In this document: positions 9,520-20,238 of the stretch, one piece after another
Numbering within the stretch: position 1 is the stretch's first letter
Layout of the letters: each line of letters starts with the position of its first letter
DNA from: Lichenifustis flavocetrariae
GTDB lineage: Bacteria; Pseudomonadota; Alphaproteobacteria; Rhizobiales; Beijerinckiaceae
Direction: 5' to 3'
Length of the DNA stretch: 64,000 nt
Assembly: GCF_026130545.1 (NCBI RefSeq)
Contig: NZ_JAMOIM010000003.1
Coordinates: 230,352 to 294,351 of the forward strand
Made by a program: the position numbers and the translations under genes
The notes under the pieces: generated by a model
What the model was told of the DNA's origin: nothing
The model's database searches: none
Seen by the model: the letters and a program-made list of their open reading frames with translations, nothing else

Positions 9520-11718
9520 TCAGGCACCAACGAATTCAAAGTAGACGCAGGCGAGTGGCGGCAAGAAAACTTCCGCCGAAGCGGGTAGTCCGTGCATCCC
9601 GGGCCCATCGGCTTTCACCACGCCGAGGTTGCCGGTGCCGGATCCCGCATAAACCGCCGCATCAGTGTTGAGGATCTCCCGCCACTTGCCAGCCTTCGGA
9701 ACGCCGAACCGATAGTGGCTTCGCGGTACGGGCGTGAAGTTGCATGCGACAACCACCGGCGGATCGTCAGGTTCCCCAAACCGAGCCCAGACGATCACCG
9801 ACTGGTCGCGGTCATCCGCCACGATCCAGCGGAAGCCCTCGCCTTCGCAGTCGCGGGCATGCAGCGCCGGGTGCGCGCGATACACGGTGTTGAGATCGCG
9901 CACGAGCGCCTGAAGGCCTCTGTGAACGTCATAGTCGAGAAGGTGCCAGTCGAGGCTCTGGTTGAAGTTCCACTCGGCCGTCTGGCCGAATTCGGAACCC
10001 ATGAAGATGAGCTTCTTGCCGGGGTGCCCCCACATGAAGCCGAAATAGGCGCGGTTGTTGGCAAAACGCTGCCACTCGTCGCCCGGCATCTTGCTGATCA
10101 ACGCCTTCTTGCCGTGCACCACCTCGTCGTGGCTGATCGGCAGGATGAAATTCTCCGAAAATGCGTAGAGCAACCCGAAGGTCAGCCGGTCATGGTGGAA
10201 TCGACGGTGGATCGGGTCTTTCTCGATATAGTCGAGGGTGTCGTGCATCCACCCCATGTTCCACTTGAAGCCGAAACCGAGACCACCGGTATAGACGGGC
10301 TGCGACACGCCCGGCCAAGCCGTCGATTCCTCGGCGATCGTCATGGCGCCGGGAAAGAGCCCGTAGGCGAGTTCGTTAACCTGCCGCAAAAATGCGATCG
10401 CCTCGCGGTTGTCGTTGCCGCCGTCCCAATTGGGAATCCATTCCCCCTCCTTGCGCGAATAATCGAGGTACAGCATGGAGGCGACCGCATCGACGCGTAA
10501 GCCGTCGATGTGAAATTTATCGAGCCAGTAGAGCGCATTGGCGGCCATGAAGGCGGCCACCTCACGGCGCGCGAAATCGTAGATCGCCGTGTTCCAGTCG
10601 GGATGGAAGCCGCGGCGCGGGTCGGCATATTCGTAGAGTGCGGTGCCGTCGAAGCGAGCGAGGCCGTGCACATCGATCGGGAAGTGGGCCGGGACCCAAT
10701 CGACGATGATGCCGAGACCGGCCGCATGGGCCTTGTCGACGAAGCGCGCGAAGCCTTCCGGATCGCCGAACCGTCGCGTGGGAGCGAAGAGGCCGATCGG
10801 CTGGTACCCCCAGGAGGCATCGAGCGGATGCTCCGAGATCGGCATCAGTTCGAGGTGCGTGAAGCCGAGGTCGACCGCATAGCGGATGAGATCCTCGGCG
10901 AAATCGTCGTAGCTCAGGAACGCATTGTCCGGGCCGCGCTTCCAGGAACCGAGATGTACCTCGTAGATCGTCATGGGCTGGCGGCGACGATCGCCCAGGC
11001 GCCGCTCCTCCATGAAGGCGGCATCCGTCCAGTTGAAGCTCTCATGCGTGGTCACGACGGAAGCCGTCGAGGGCCGCAACTCGCTGGCGAAGCCGAACGG
11101 GTCGGCCTTCAGCGGCAAATGGACCCCGCCGGGGCCGATGATCTCGTATTTGTAGACCGTGCCTTCCCCGATTCCGGGAAGGAAGATCTCCCAGACGCCG
11201 CTCTGCACGCGTTTGCGCATGACATGCCGGCGGCCGTCCCATTCATTGAAGTCGCCGACCACCGACACACGGTCCGCATGCGGGGCCCAGAGGGCGAAGT
11301 TGGTTCCCTGCGCGCCCTCATGGGTCATCACATGGGCGCCGAGCCGCAGATAGAGCGACCGGTGTGTTCCCTCCAACAGGAGGTAGTCGTCCATATCGCC
11401 GAGGATTCCGCTGAACCCGTAGGGGTCCTCGAACTCCCAGGCGCCCCCGGCATTGCGCGCCCGCAGCCGATACGCGAAGCGCCCGGTCTGCCCTTCGACA
11501 ATCCCTTCGAAAAAGTCGTCCTGGCGGCGGTCGAGCGTCGCCAGAGACTTGCCGGCCGGGTCGACCACTTGGACCGACTCGGCGTGCGGGACAAAAGCCC
11601 GGACGACCCAGCCGTCCGGCGTTTCATGCGGCCCGAGGATCCTGAACGGGTCGCCATGACGAGCCGAGAGGACCGCGCCCACATCGCCATCGTGGGCGCG
11701 CCAACCTGTGTCCGTCAT
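9520..11718 (-). CDS. glgB: 1,4-alpha-glucan branching enzyme
   Basis: The 732-residue product introduces alpha-1,6 branches into glycogen. It has an N-terminal CBM48 region ([20 protein letters not shown]) and a GH13 catalytic barrel with [15 protein letters not shown] carrying the nucleophile Asp, TIAEESTAW with the acid Glu, and [12 protein letters not shown] with the third acidic residue. The start at 11718 follows GGGAGGAAGAC; the frame is open further upstream, but that part overlaps glgP. The gap to glgP is 25 bp. Confidence 0.95.
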   Translation of the reverse strand: MTDTGWRAHDGDVGAVLSARHGDPFRILGPHETPDGWVVRAFVPHAESVQVVDPAGKSLATLDRRQDDFFEGIVEGQTGRFAYRLRARNAGGAWEFEDPYGFSGILGDMDDYLLLEGTHRSLYLRLGAHVMTHEGAQGTNFALWAPHADRVSVVGDFNEWDGRRHVMRKRVQSGVWEIFLPGIGEGTVYKYEIIGPGGVHLPLKADPFGFASELRPSTASVVTTHESFNWTDAAFMEERRLGDRRRQPMTIYEVHLGSWKRGPDNAFLSYDDFAEDLIRYAVDLGFTHLELMPISEHPLDASWGYQPIGLFAPTRRFGDPEGFARFVDKAHAAGLGIIVDWVPAHFPIDVHGLARFDGTALYEYADPRRGFHPDWNTAIYDFARREVAAFMAANALYWLDKFHIDGLRVDAVASMLYLDYSRKEGEWIPNWDGGNDNREAIAFLRQVNELAYGLFPGAMTIAEESTAWPGVSQPVYTGGLGFGFKWNMGWMHDTLDYIEKDPIHRRFHHDRLTFGLLYAFSENFILPISHDEVVHGKKALISKMPGDEWQRFANNRAYFGFMWGHPGKKLIFMGSEFGQTAEWNFNQSLDWHLLDYDVHRGLQALVRDLNTVYRAHPALHARDCEGEGFRWIVADDRDQSVIVWARFGEPDDPPVVVACNFTPVPRSHYRFGVPKAGKWREILNTDAAVYAGSGTGNLGVVKADGPGMHGLPASAEVFLPPLACVYFEFVGA

Positions 11719-11743
11719 GTCTTCCTCCCAATTGCCCTTGTTG

Positions 11744-14239
11744 TTATGTCGTCTGAACGGGCACGTTCCAGATATCGCGTGCATATTCGCGGATCGTGCG
11801 GTCGGACGAGAACCATCCGACCCGCGCCGTGTTGAGGATGCTGGAGCGCCACCAAGCCGCTCCGTTCTGCCAATGGGCGTCGACCTGACGCTGGGCTGCG
11901 TAATAGGCGTCGAAATCAGCCGTGACCAGGAAGTGGTCGTGGTTCGACAGCATTTCGATGAAACCCCGATATCGGCTCGTGTCATCAGGCGAGAAGACGC
12001 CCGATTCGATCGAGGCGAAGACCTCCGACAGTTTGGGCGAGGAGGCGATCACGTCCCGCGCATTGTAGCCGTTACGTCGGCGCGCCTCGACTTCCTCGGC
12101 GGTCAGACCGAAGATGAAGATGTTGTCCTCGCCCACGCGCTCGTTGATTTCGACATTGGCGCCGTCGAGCGTTCCGATCGTCAACGCGCCGTTGAGCGCC
12201 AGCTTCATGTTGCCGGTGCCCGAAGCTTCCAGGCCGGCCGTGGAGATCTGCTCGGAGAGGTCGGCCGCCGGAATGATCTGTTCGGCCAAGCTCACATTGT
12301 AGTTCTGCAGGAAACCGACCTTCAGAATGCCGCGCACGGTCGGATCCGAATTGACCACCCGGGCGATGTCGTTCGCGAGCTTGATGATGAGCTTGGCCGT
12401 GTGATAGCTCGCCGCCGCCTTGCCGGCGAAGATTTTTACGCGTGGCGTCCAGTTTCGACCGGGATCGGCCCGGATCGCGTTGTAGAGCGCGACCGTCTCG
12501 AGCAGGTTCAGGTGCTGGCGCTTGTATTCGTGGATGCGCTTGATCTGCACGTCGAACAGGGCGTCCGGATCGACAGGGAAGCCGAGCCGGTGTTGGAAGA
12601 CCTTGGAGAGGGCTTCTTTGTTCTTGCGCCGCACGGCCTTGAGCTTGGCCTGGAACTCAGTGTCGCTCGCAAATTTTTCAAGGCCGAGCAGCTCCTCCGG
12701 GTCGTCTAGGACCCTGGGGCCGAGTGTGTCGACCAGCACCTTGGTGAGGCCAGGGTTCGCCTCGTAGAGCCAACGGCGGAAGGTGATGCCGTTCGTCTTG
12801 TTGTTGATTTTTTCAGGGAAGATCGCGTGAAGGTCGCGGAACACCGTTTCCTTCATCAGCTCCGAATGGAGCGCCGAGACGCCGTTCACCCTGTGAGCAC
12901 CCACGAAGGCGAGCGTGCCCATGCGGACGCGCTGGCGCCCCCAGCTTTCCTCGATCAGCGACACGCTGGACAGAAGCGCCGGATCGCTGTTGCCCTTGGC
13001 CCGCAGACCGTCGAGATGGACGGCATTGATCAGATAGATGATCTGCATGTGGCGCGGCAGCAACCGCTCCATCAGGTGCACCGGCCAGGTCTCGAGCGCC
13101 TCGGGCAGGAGCGTGTGATTGGTGTAGCCGAACGTCGCCTGTGTGATGTCCCACGCCTTGGCCCAGGGAACATCGTGCAGATCGACCAGGATACGCATCA
13201 GTTCGACCACGCCAATTGCCGGATGCGTGTCGTTCAACTGGATCGCGGCCTTCTCGGCCAGCATCTCGACGGGGCCGTATTGCTTGATATGGCGGCGCAC
13301 CAGATCCTGGAGCGACGCCGAGGCGAAGAAGAACTCCTGGCGCAACCGCAGTTCCTGTCCGGCGGGCGTCGCATCGCTCGGATATAGGACTTTGGAGATC
13401 GATTCAGCCCGCACGCGGTCGGCCAGCGCACCGACATAGTCGCCGGCATTGAAGGCATCGAGCCGCAACGGATCGACGGCCCGGGCCGCCCAGAGGCGCA
13501 ATGTGTTCACATGCCTGCAGCGCCAGCCGACGACCGGCGTGTCATAGGCCACCGCCGAGACCCTTTCGGCGGGGTGCCACCGATAGGTGGCCGCGCCATC
13601 CGGCCCGTAGGTGATGTCGACAGTTCCGCCAAAGCCGACATCATAGGTAATCTCGGGCCGCTCGAATTCCCAAGGGTTACCATTCGTCAACCAGTTTTCC
13701 GGATATTCCTGCTGCCAGCCATCCTTGATGCCCTGCCGGAACAAGCCGTTCTCGTAGCGGATGCCGTAGCCATAAGCCGGCACCGCCAAAGTGGCCATGC
13801 TTTCCATGAAGCAGGCAGCGAGACGTCCAAGGCCGCCGTTGCCGAGCGCCGCATCCGGTTCGACCGTCCGCAGTCGATCGAGGTCGACGCCGAGGCTGGC
13901 GAGCGCCTGGCGCATCTCCTCGACGATCCCGAGATTGGTCAGGGAGTCGAACAGGAGCCGGCCGATGAGGAACTCGAGCGACATATAATAGACGCGTTTG
14001 TTCTGCGTATCGTTCGTATGCCGATAGGATTCCGCCCAACCGTCCACCACACGGTCCCGGACCGCGAGCGCGGTGGCAATGTACCAGTCGCGTTCCTGCG
14101 CCGAAGTCGGGTCCTTGGCGACCGCATAGGCCAGCTTCGCCATGACGGCATCTCGCAGGGCCTCGACATTGTGAGCACTCTTTGCAAGCTCAACGGGTTC
14201 CGGGATGCGCCCGGTTAACCCCTGCTGTTCCACGTTCAT
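11744..14239 (-). CDS. glgP: Glycogen/alpha-glucan phosphorylase
   Basis: The 831-residue GT35 enzyme releases glucose-1-phosphate from glycogen ends. The pyridoxal-phosphate lysine lies in [20 protein letters not shown] near the C-terminus; other family segments are [20 protein letters not shown] and [14 protein letters not shown]. The ATG at 14239 has a GGAG box, whereas the frame remains open to 14392 through the promoter region. It is the first gene of the operon glgP-glgB-glgC-glgA-pgm, so degradation and synthesis are expressed together. Confidence 0.95.
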   Translation of the reverse strand: MNVEQQGLTGRIPEPVELAKSAHNVEALRDAVMAKLAYAVAKDPTSAQERDWYIATALAVRDRVVDGWAESYRHTNDTQNKRVYYMSLEFLIGRLLFDSLTNLGIVEEMRQALASLGVDLDRLRTVEPDAALGNGGLGRLAACFMESMATLAVPAYGYGIRYENGLFRQGIKDGWQQEYPENWLTNGNPWEFERPEITYDVGFGGTVDITYGPDGAATYRWHPAERVSAVAYDTPVVGWRCRHVNTLRLWAARAVDPLRLDAFNAGDYVGALADRVRAESISKVLYPSDATPAGQELRLRQEFFFASASLQDLVRRHIKQYGPVEMLAEKAAIQLNDTHPAIGVVELMRILVDLHDVPWAKAWDITQATFGYTNHTLLPEALETWPVHLMERLLPRHMQIIYLINAVHLDGLRAKGNSDPALLSSVSLIEESWGRQRVRMGTLAFVGAHRVNGVSALHSELMKETVFRDLHAIFPEKINNKTNGITFRRWLYEANPGLTKVLVDTLGPRVLDDPEELLGLEKFASDTEFQAKLKAVRRKNKEALSKVFQHRLGFPVDPDALFDVQIKRIHEYKRQHLNLLETVALYNAIRADPGRNWTPRVKIFAGKAAASYHTAKLIIKLANDIARVVNSDPTVRGILKVGFLQNYNVSLAEQIIPAADLSEQISTAGLEASGTGNMKLALNGALTIGTLDGANVEINERVGEDNIFIFGLTAEEVEARRRNGYNARDVIASSPKLSEVFASIESGVFSPDDTSRYRGFIEMLSNHDHFLVTADFDAYYAAQRQVDAHWQNGAAWWRSSILNTARVGWFSSDRTIREYARDIWNVPVQTT

Positions 14240-14380
14240 GCTGGTCTCCGTCGTGAGGGCTCGGTCGAGTTGATCCGTTCGGCGTTCGACTCCGATCAGT
14301 CGTGATGGGGACGCTACTATGCTTTCGATCACAAATCGTTGCACGCGGAGAACCGGGCCCAAGAAACAAAAGCTCCAGAC

Positions 14381-14403
14381 ACAATGTTGCAATGCAGCAT
14401 TGT
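14381..14403. promoter_or_regulatory. PhaR-like palindrome between glgP and the patatin gene
   Basis: ACAATGTTGC, a 3-bp spacer AAT, and GCAGCATTGT form an inverted repeat with 10-bp arms and one mismatch. Its core TTGC-AAT-GCAG resembles the CTGC-N3/4-GCAG site described for PhaR, the regulator of polyhydroxybutyrate granule genes. It lies in the 224-bp region between two divergent genes, so it could control either or both. The protein that binds is inference. Confidence 0.45.
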
Positions 14404-14463
14404 GTATTCAAACTCCTGACGTACTACCCAAATCAAGGGGCCTTGGATCGGAGACCTGTTTGC

Positions 14464-15531
14464 ATGACCCGTAAGGTCGACCACAATTCGTCGAGAGAAC
14501 GAGCGAGTGTCAAGCAGGCCCTAGCCTTGCAACGCGCCGCCGGCTCCCTCTCGGTGCGGACGAACCGCCAGGTGTCACTGGCACTTCAGGGTGGCGGATC
14601 GCTCGGCGCCTTTACCTGGGGTGTTCTCGATCGCCTTTTGGAGGCGGACAATGTGTCGTTCGATGCCGTGAGCGGCGCCAGTGCGGGCGCGATCAACGCG
14701 GCCGTCATGGCATCGGGTTTCGCGAAAAGCGGCCGAACCGGTGCCCGCGAAGCGCTTGAGCGATTCTGGCGGCGCGCGAGCGGTGCGGCCCTCGCGCCTG
14801 CCTTCAGCGACGCGCTGGCGTTTTCGGCACGCGTTCTCTCGCCCTACGAATTCAATCCCTTCGACCTCAATCCGCTCCGCCTGCTGCTGTCTCACGAGGT
14901 GGATGTGGATTGTATTCGGAGATCGCCCTTCCGGCTGTTGCTCGGCGCCACGCGTGTCGGCGATGGCAGCCTCCGGCTGTTCCGCGAGAGCGAGATCACG
15001 ATCGACGTTCTGCTTGCCTCCGCGTGTCTGCCCCTTCTCAACCAGGCCGTAGCCATCGATGGGGCGGATTATTGGGATGGCGGATATGCGGCCAACCCAC
15101 CACTCTTACCCCTGATCGAGACGTCTTCGACCGATCAGATCCTCGTGGTGCAAATCATTCCCCAAAAGGGTGCCGCACACCCGCGCAGCAAGAAGGATAT
15201 CGTTCGGCGGCTCGATCACATCGCCTTCGGGGCCTCGCTGACCCATGATCTCGGCACGATCGACATGATCAAGGCCTTGACGCAGAGGGGCGACGCCACG
15301 CGAAACAAGATCGCCTCCTGTGAGGTCGCGCGGATCTCGGCCGAAGACGCCTGGCCCGGCCTCGCCGAAGCCGATCCCCTCAATCTCGATTGGGGGTTCC
15401 TGTGCGATCTCCGCGACGCCGGGCGGGGCGCGGCCGAGACCTGGCTGACCGCCCCCGCGCCCGAGAAGATCTACGCTCGCCCCTCTCCGGCAGCCCAAAG
15501 CGCATCGAGGCCCGCCCGATATGTGGGATAA
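14464..15531 (+). CDS. Patatin-like phospholipase
   Basis: The 355-residue product carries the patatin oxyanion loop QGGGSLGAF, the nucleophile elbow GASAG and the catalytic Asp in YWDGGYAANP, so the Ser-Asp dyad is complete. In PHB-storing bacteria related patatin proteins are often granule-associated, but this enzyme could equally be a membrane lipase. The ATG at 14464 is used; an in-frame ATG at 14389 lies inside the palindrome. Its last 61 bases overlap the convergent epimerase gene. Confidence 0.85.
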   Translation: MTRKVDHNSSRERASVKQALALQRAAGSLSVRTNRQVSLALQGGGSLGAFTWGVLDRLLEADNVSFDAVSGASAGAINAAVMASGFAKSGRTGAREALERFWRRASGAALAPAFSDALAFSARVLSPYEFNPFDLNPLRLLLSHEVDVDCIRRSPFRLLLGATRVGDGSLRLFRESEITIDVLLASACLPLLNQAVAIDGADYWDGGYAANPPLLPLIETSSTDQILVVQIIPQKGAAHPRSKKDIVRRLDHIAFGASLTHDLGTIDMIKALTQRGDATRNKIASCEVARISAEDAWPGLAEADPLNLDWGFLCDLRDAGRGAAETWLTAPAPEKIYARPSPAAQSASRPARYVG

Positions 15532-16346
15532 GCGAGGGTGACGCCAAGGTCCCGTTTGAGTGCGGTATTGGCCACACGGCGATTCGCTGCATAGAAGCTG
15601 CGCGCCATCGGTGAGAGGTCAGCGGTGGCGAACGACAGCAGAGGCGGCGGCTGGACGCCCATGAGACCGGCCGCATAGCTGACGACGTCCGTGGCCGGTG
15701 CCGGCTCGTCATCGGTGACGTTGATGATCCCGCCCTGCCCGTCGCGATGCAGTGCGGCCGCGACCGCCCGCCCGATATCGGTCACATGGATGCGATTGAA
15801 CACCTGGCCGGGCTTGTCGATGCGGCGCGCCTCACCGGCCCGCAAGTCGCGTAGCGCATTGCGACCGGGCCCGTAGATGCCGGCGAGTCGCAAGACAAAA
15901 ACCGTTTTCGCCGCGTGCCGTGCAAGATCGAGCCAGGCGTTTTCCGCGGCGACGCGGGCCTCCTGCCGGGCATTGTCGGGCTGCGTGGCGGCACTCTCGT
16001 CGATCCAGGCTCCGCCATGGTCGCCATAAACCCCGATCGTTGAGAGATAGACGATCCTGCGCAATCGGGGTGCCCCCGCGATCACGTCGGTGTAGCGTTG
16101 CAACACCGGATCGGAGCCTGGACCCGGCTGCACGCTGACCAGCAGGGCGTCGCTTGCCGCGACCGCTTCCGCAATCCGCGGATCGCTCTCCTCGCCATCG
16201 AAACGCAGGATCGACATCTCGCGGTCGCCGCCTAGTGGTTCCCGCCCCGGCGACCGCACGGTTCCGATCACTCGGCTGAAGACCGACCGGTGTTCGCGCA
16301 CGAAATGCGACGCGCTATAGCCCAGTCCGAAAACGAAAAGGTTCAT
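15471..16346 (-). CDS. NAD(P)-dependent epimerase-like SDR
   Basis: The 291-residue product starts [16 protein letters not shown] with a Rossmann glycine motif, followed by [20 protein letters not shown], an [14 protein letters not shown] segment and [15 protein letters not shown], typical of extended SDRs of the YeeZ type. The usual YxxxK is replaced by a QEARVAAE segment, so it may not be a true epimerase. The start overlaps the queG stop as ATGA, so the two are coupled. Its C-terminal coding overlaps the patatin gene. Confidence 0.7.
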   Translation of the reverse strand: MNLFVFGLGYSASHFVREHRSVFSRVIGTVRSPGREPLGGDREMSILRFDGEESDPRIAEAVAASDALLVSVQPGPGSDPVLQRYTDVIAGAPRLRRIVYLSTIGVYGDHGGAWIDESAATQPDNARQEARVAAENAWLDLARHAAKTVFVLRLAGIYGPGRNALRDLRAGEARRIDKPGQVFNRIHVTDIGRAVAAALHRDGQGGIINVTDDEPAPATDVVSYAAGLMGVQPPPLLSFATADLSPMARSFYAANRRVANTALKRDLGVTLAYPTYRAGLDALWAAGEGRA

Positions 16347-17452
16347 GCGAACTCCCATTCGGCACGGACGTTGGGATCGGTCTCCATGCGCCGAACCTCA
16401 GCGCCGATCCGGCGTGCCTCATCCTGGCCGAGCAATTGACCAAGCGCCCAGACGGCCGCGCCGCGCACTAGGGGCGAGACATGGACCAGCCGGTCGCGCA
16501 CCGCTGGGACAAGACCGAGGTCGTTTGAATTCCCGACGGCAATCAACACGTTGCGCAGAAAGCGGGCATGGCCGATCCGCTTGATCGGGCCGCCCGCGAA
16601 CAGGTTGCGAAAGCCCGGCTCATCGAGGCGGACGAGATCGGCCAGCGCAGGCGCCGTAAGATCGTCACGCGCCGCAAGCTTGGCTTCGCGACCCACGGCC
16701 GCGAATTTGTTCCAAGGGCAGACCGCGAGGCAATCGTCACAGCCGTAGATGCGGTTGCCCAAGGCTTTTCGAAACGAGGGATCGATCGGTCCGGCATGTT
16801 CGATCGTCAGATAGGAGATGCAGCGCCGCGCGTCGAGCCGATAGGGAGCCGGGAAAGCTCCGGTCGGACAGACATCCTGGCAGGCCCGGCACGAGCCGCA
16901 ACGATCGGGCTCCGGTGCGTCGGGGACCAGGTCGAGGGTCGTGAAGATCGAACCCAGGAACAGCCAGGACCCAAAGTCCCGCGACACGAGATTGGTGTGC
17001 TTGCCCTGCCACCCGAGCCCCGCCGCGGCCGCGAGGGGTTTCTCCATCACGGGCGCCGTATCGACGAAGACCTTCACGTCGGGCCGCTCTGGAGCGGCGG
17101 CGACAAGCCAGCCCGCCAGGAGCTTCAACTTCCCCTTGATCACATCATGATAGTCGCGATGCCGGGCATAGACCGAGATGGTCGCGTGCGCGGGGCGATC
17201 GAGATTGGCGAGCGGATCGGTGTCGGGACCGTAGTTCATGCCAAGCATGACGATGCTGCGGACCTCGGGCCACAGGCTCTTCGGGGCAGCGCGCCGCTCG
17301 GCCTTGTCGGCCATCCAGTTCATCGTGCCATGCGCGCCGGCGGCCAACCACGCATCGAGCCGCGCGCGCGCTTCGGGTAGGGCGTCGGGCGACACGATCC
17401 GGCAGGCGTCGAAGCCAAGTGCCTGCGCCCGCGCCCGCAATTGTTGTTTCAG
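16343..17452 (-). CDS. queG: Epoxyqueuosine reductase
   Basis: This iron-sulfur, cobalamin-dependent enzyme performs the last step of queuosine synthesis in tRNA. Two ferredoxin-like motifs, [16 protein letters not shown] and [13 protein letters not shown], and a C-terminal HEAT-like tail are all present; family segments include [20 protein letters not shown]. The start is unusual: no ATG lies in the expected place. A CTG at 17452 overlapping the GST stop (CTGA), or a TTG at 17440, is the likely initiator. The longer frame to 17662 overlaps the GST gene. Confidence 0.85.
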   Translation of the reverse strand: MKQQLRARAQALGFDACRIVSPDALPEARARLDAWLAAGAHGTMNWMADKAERRAAPKSLWPEVRSIVMLGMNYGPDTDPLANLDRPAHATISVYARHRDYHDVIKGKLKLLAGWLVAAAPERPDVKVFVDTAPVMEKPLAAAAGLGWQGKHTNLVSRDFGSWLFLGSIFTTLDLVPDAPEPDRCGSCRACQDVCPTGAFPAPYRLDARRCISYLTIEHAGPIDPSFRKALGNRIYGCDDCLAVCPWNKFAAVGREAKLAARDDLTAPALADLVRLDEPGFRNLFAGGPIKRIGHARFLRNVLIAVGNSNDLGLVPAVRDRLVHVSPLVRGAAVWALGQLLGQDEARRIGAEVRRMETDPNVRAEWEFA

Positions 17453-18141
17453 AAATCCAGATCCACGTAGGTCGGGCTCGGCGTCATGCCCATCACCCGG
17501 TCGGCGAGAAGCGGACGGAACGACGGCCGCGACTTGACCCGCGCGTACCAGCTCTTCGCCGTTTCGTCCTCCGCCCATGGCACGTCGCCCAGAAAATCGA
17601 CACTCGACAGATGCGCCGCCGCGGCCAGATCCGCATAAGACAAGGTATCGCCAGCGAGCCATCTGCGGCTGCGGATCAGGTAGCCGATATAGCGCAGATG
17701 GTAGCGCACATTGGAGCGCGCCACCCGCACGGCATCCATATCGGGCGCCCCCCCGCCCTGGTCCGCGGTCATGAAACGCCGATAGATCTTTTCGCGCACG
17801 AGATGGTCGGACACCTCGGCGAAGAATTTGTGGTTGAACCAGCCCATCAGGCGGCGCACCTCCACCCGGGCCACCGGGTGATCGGGCAAAAGACGACGGT
17901 CGCCGAGCCCCAGGCCACAGGTCTCATCCAGATATTCGGCGATCGTCCCGGCTCCAGGCACGGGTGGCGCATGATCCTCGACGAGAACCGGCGTCGTGCC
18001 AGCCGGATTCATCAGGAGAAACTCTCGCCGGCGTTCGTAGGTCCGTTCCTCGATCAGGTTCGGCTCGATACCGAACTCGCCGAGAACGAGGCGGATGAAC
18101 CGTGAGTGAGGGCAGAGCGGATGATAATAGAGGTCAGTCAT
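17449..18141 (-). CDS. Glutathione S-transferase family protein
   Basis: The 230-residue product has an N-terminal thioredoxin-like domain ([20 protein letters not shown], then [12 protein letters not shown]) and a helical C-terminal domain with [19 protein letters not shown] and the N-capping Asp. Substrate unknown. It is the first gene of a likely three-gene unit with queG and the epimerase; the reading frames overlap at each junction. Confidence 0.85.
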   Translation of the reverse strand: MTDLYYHPLCPHSRFIRLVLGEFGIEPNLIEERTYERRREFLLMNPAGTTPVLVEDHAPPVPGAGTIAEYLDETCGLGLGDRRLLPDHPVARVEVRRLMGWFNHKFFAEVSDHLVREKIYRRFMTADQGGGAPDMDAVRVARSNVRYHLRYIGYLIRSRRWLAGDTLSYADLAAAAHLSSVDFLGDVPWAEDETAKSWYARVKSRPSFRPLLADRVMGMTPSPTYVDLDF

Positions 18142-18392
18142 CAGACACAGGCAAGCAGGTTCAGCCCAGCGAGGCTGTGGTCGGCAACCCGATCACGCGG
18201 GGTCAGGATTGCAGGTCGCTTTGATAACATAGGGCGATCGCCGGAAGACGAGGCATCAAAAACAGCAAGCCATCGCGGTGCCTGCTATAGGATGGCAGGC
18301 CAGCCTGAACAATGTGTTTCCGCGCGCGTCGAACGATCGAGTCGCTGCCAGGCAACGGACGCCCCGTGCTGCGGCCCGATTTGCGGCATCGA

Positions 18393-18872
18393 TCAGCCAT
18401 AACCGGCGCGCCGTAGCGCCACGACGGCGCGGTCGAGCGCCTGCAGGAACTCCGATCGCTGCTTGCGGTCAAAGGGCTTCGGGCCGCGCGTCGTCTCGCC
18501 GGCCGCACGAATGTCGCTCAAGAGATTGCGCATGGCGAGATCGGCGCCGATGGAGGCAGTCGTGAAGCGCCGGCCGGACGAGCCGATCACGGCAGCCCCA
18601 ACCTTGAGGCAGCGGTCGGCGAGCGGAACGTCGGCGGTGACCACGACGGAACTCGGGCCGGCATGTTCGGCGATCCAATCGTCGGCCACATCGGGACCGG
18701 CCGGTACGAGAACGCGCTCGATCAGCGGGTCGCGCGGCACCGCGATCGGCTGATTGGCGACAACGAATGTCTTGACGCTGTAGCGCGCCGCGACCCGGTA
18801 GACCTCGTCCTTGACCGGACAGGCATCCGCGTCGACCAAAATCACGATGGCGGGTCGGGTTTCGTCGCTCAC
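18393..18872 (-). CDS. YaiI/YqxD (DUF188, UPF0178) PIN-like protein
   Basis: The 159-residue product has the acidic PIN-like residues of DUF188: VDADACPVKDEVYRVA at the front, TADVPLADRCLKVGA in the middle and AMRNLLSDIRAAGETT near the end. The family is thought to be a nuclease fold; function is not established. The start overlaps the nth stop by 4 bases (ATGA). The 250 bp downstream of it to the GST gene show no gene. Confidence 0.85.
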   Translation of the reverse strand: MSDETRPAIVILVDADACPVKDEVYRVAARYSVKTFVVANQPIAVPRDPLIERVLVPAGPDVADDWIAEHAGPSSVVVTADVPLADRCLKVGAAVIGSSGRRFTTASIGADLAMRNLLSDIRAAGETTRGPKPFDRKQRSEFLQALDRAVVALRRAGYG

Positions 18873-19588
18873 GCGGTTTTGTCGGGCCAGCGGCAGAGGT
18901 CCGCCACGATGCAGGTCGGGCAGAGCGGTTTGCGGGCCAGGCAGGTGTAGCGCCCATGCAGGATCAGCCAGTGATGAGCGTGGCGCACGAAGCCGGCCGG
19001 CACGACCGCGAGCAGGCCGGCCTCAACCGCGTCCGGGGTCACGCCGACCGCGATCGGCATGCGGTTCGAGACGCGGAACACATGGGTGTCGACCGCGATG
19101 GTATGGTCGCCGTGCAGGGTATTCACCACGACGGCCGCGGTCTTGCGCCCGACGCCCGGCAGGGTTTCGAGCACCGCCCGGTCCCGCGGAACGGTGCCGT
19201 CGAACTCGCGCACCAGACGCTCGCTCAGTGCCATCACGTTGCGGGCCTTGGAATTGTAGAGCCCGATCGTCTTTATAGCGTCCCGCAAGCGATCCTCGCC
19301 GAAGTCCAGCATCGCCTGCGGCGTATCGACCATCGCAAAGAGCGGCGCCGTCGCCTTGTTGACGCTGACGTCCGTGGCTTGGGCGGAAAGCGCCACCGCG
19401 ACGAGCAGCGTATAGGCGTTCCTGTAGTTCAACTCCGTCACCGGCACAGGCTCGCGGGCTTCGAAGCGGCGGAAAATCTCGGCGATCCGGGGTGCGTCGG
19501 CCGGGTCGGGGGGCATGGCGGGCAGGCGCCGCGACACCGCAGGGCTCTTGCCGGCCGCAGCGGAGCGCTTCATGTTGGGAGCGGGCAT
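18869..19588 (-). CDS. nth: Endonuclease III
   Basis: The 239-residue DNA glycosylase/AP lyase removes oxidised pyrimidines. The helix-hairpin-helix LPGVGRKTAAVVVNT carries the catalytic Lys, VDTHVFRVSNRM carries the catalytic Asp, and the C-terminal cluster ligands CLARKPLCPTCIVADLC have the C-X6-C-X2-C-X5-C spacing of a 4Fe-4S cluster. An in-frame ATG six codons in is also possible. It is coupled to the DUF188 gene. Confidence 0.92.
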   Translation of the reverse strand: MPAPNMKRSAAAGKSPAVSRRLPAMPPDPADAPRIAEIFRRFEAREPVPVTELNYRNAYTLLVAVALSAQATDVSVNKATAPLFAMVDTPQAMLDFGEDRLRDAIKTIGLYNSKARNVMALSERLVREFDGTVPRDRAVLETLPGVGRKTAAVVVNTLHGDHTIAVDTHVFRVSNRMPIAVGVTPDAVEAGLLAVVPAGFVRHAHHWLILHGRYTCLARKPLCPTCIVADLCRWPDKTA

Positions 19589-19632
19589 GCGCGTCTTATA
19601 GCCCGGTCCATTGTGAGAACAAGCGGGGCTTT

Positions 19633-20130
19633 ATGTTGCCTCCCGATCCCGCCGACGTGCCGCTGTTCCGCCGTCGGATCCAGCCGCATCGGTCGTTGAC
19701 CAAGCCCCAGGCGCGTGTGCTCCTTGGGATCGTGGCGCTCGGTGGCGTCGTGACCAGCCTGCCTTTCGTGTTTATCGGCGCCTGGCCGGTCGCCGGCTTC
19801 TTCGGCCTCGACGTCTTGCTGGTGTCGGTCGCGTTTCGCGCCAGCTTTCGGGCCGCGCGGGCCTATGAGGATATCACTGTCACGCCGCTCGAACTCCTGC
19901 TTCGAAAGGTCAACCCCAAGGGTCTTGAACGCGAGTGGCGCTTTAATCCTGTCTGGGTCCGGCTCGACCGGCAGGAGCACGAGGAGTTCGGCACGCAGCG
20001 CCTCGACCTTATCTCGCGTGGCAGCCGGGTGGAGGTCGCAGCCTTTCTCGGGCCGGACGCGAAAGCGCAATTGGCCGACGGCCTCAGCTCGGCGCTGAGC
20101 GAAGCGCGACGCGGCGTGCGGTATTCCTGA
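19633..20130 (+). CDS. DUF2244 membrane protein
   Basis: The 165-residue product has two membrane segments (VLLGIVALGGVVTSLPFVFI and VAGFFGLDVLLVSVAF) followed by a soluble domain with VTPLELLLRKVNPKG and a conserved WVRLDR segment, as in DUF2244. This family is often found near nth in alphaproteobacteria, which fits the divergent neighbour. Function unknown. The ATG at 19633 is preceded by a weak GGGG box. Confidence 0.8.
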   Translation: MLPPDPADVPLFRRRIQPHRSLTKPQARVLLGIVALGGVVTSLPFVFIGAWPVAGFFGLDVLLVSVAFRASFRAARAYEDITVTPLELLLRKVNPKGLEREWRFNPVWVRLDRQEHEEFGTQRLDLISRGSRVEVAAFLGPDAKAQLADGLSSALSEARRGVRYS

Positions 20131-20238
20131 ACGAGAAGAGGGCGAGGGCTGCGCCCGCCCTATCGTCGCCATTGAAACCGGGCAGGTCCCTTCATAGAGT
20201 GCCGCCCGGCACCGAAGGCCGTGCCTGGGATAGACACA

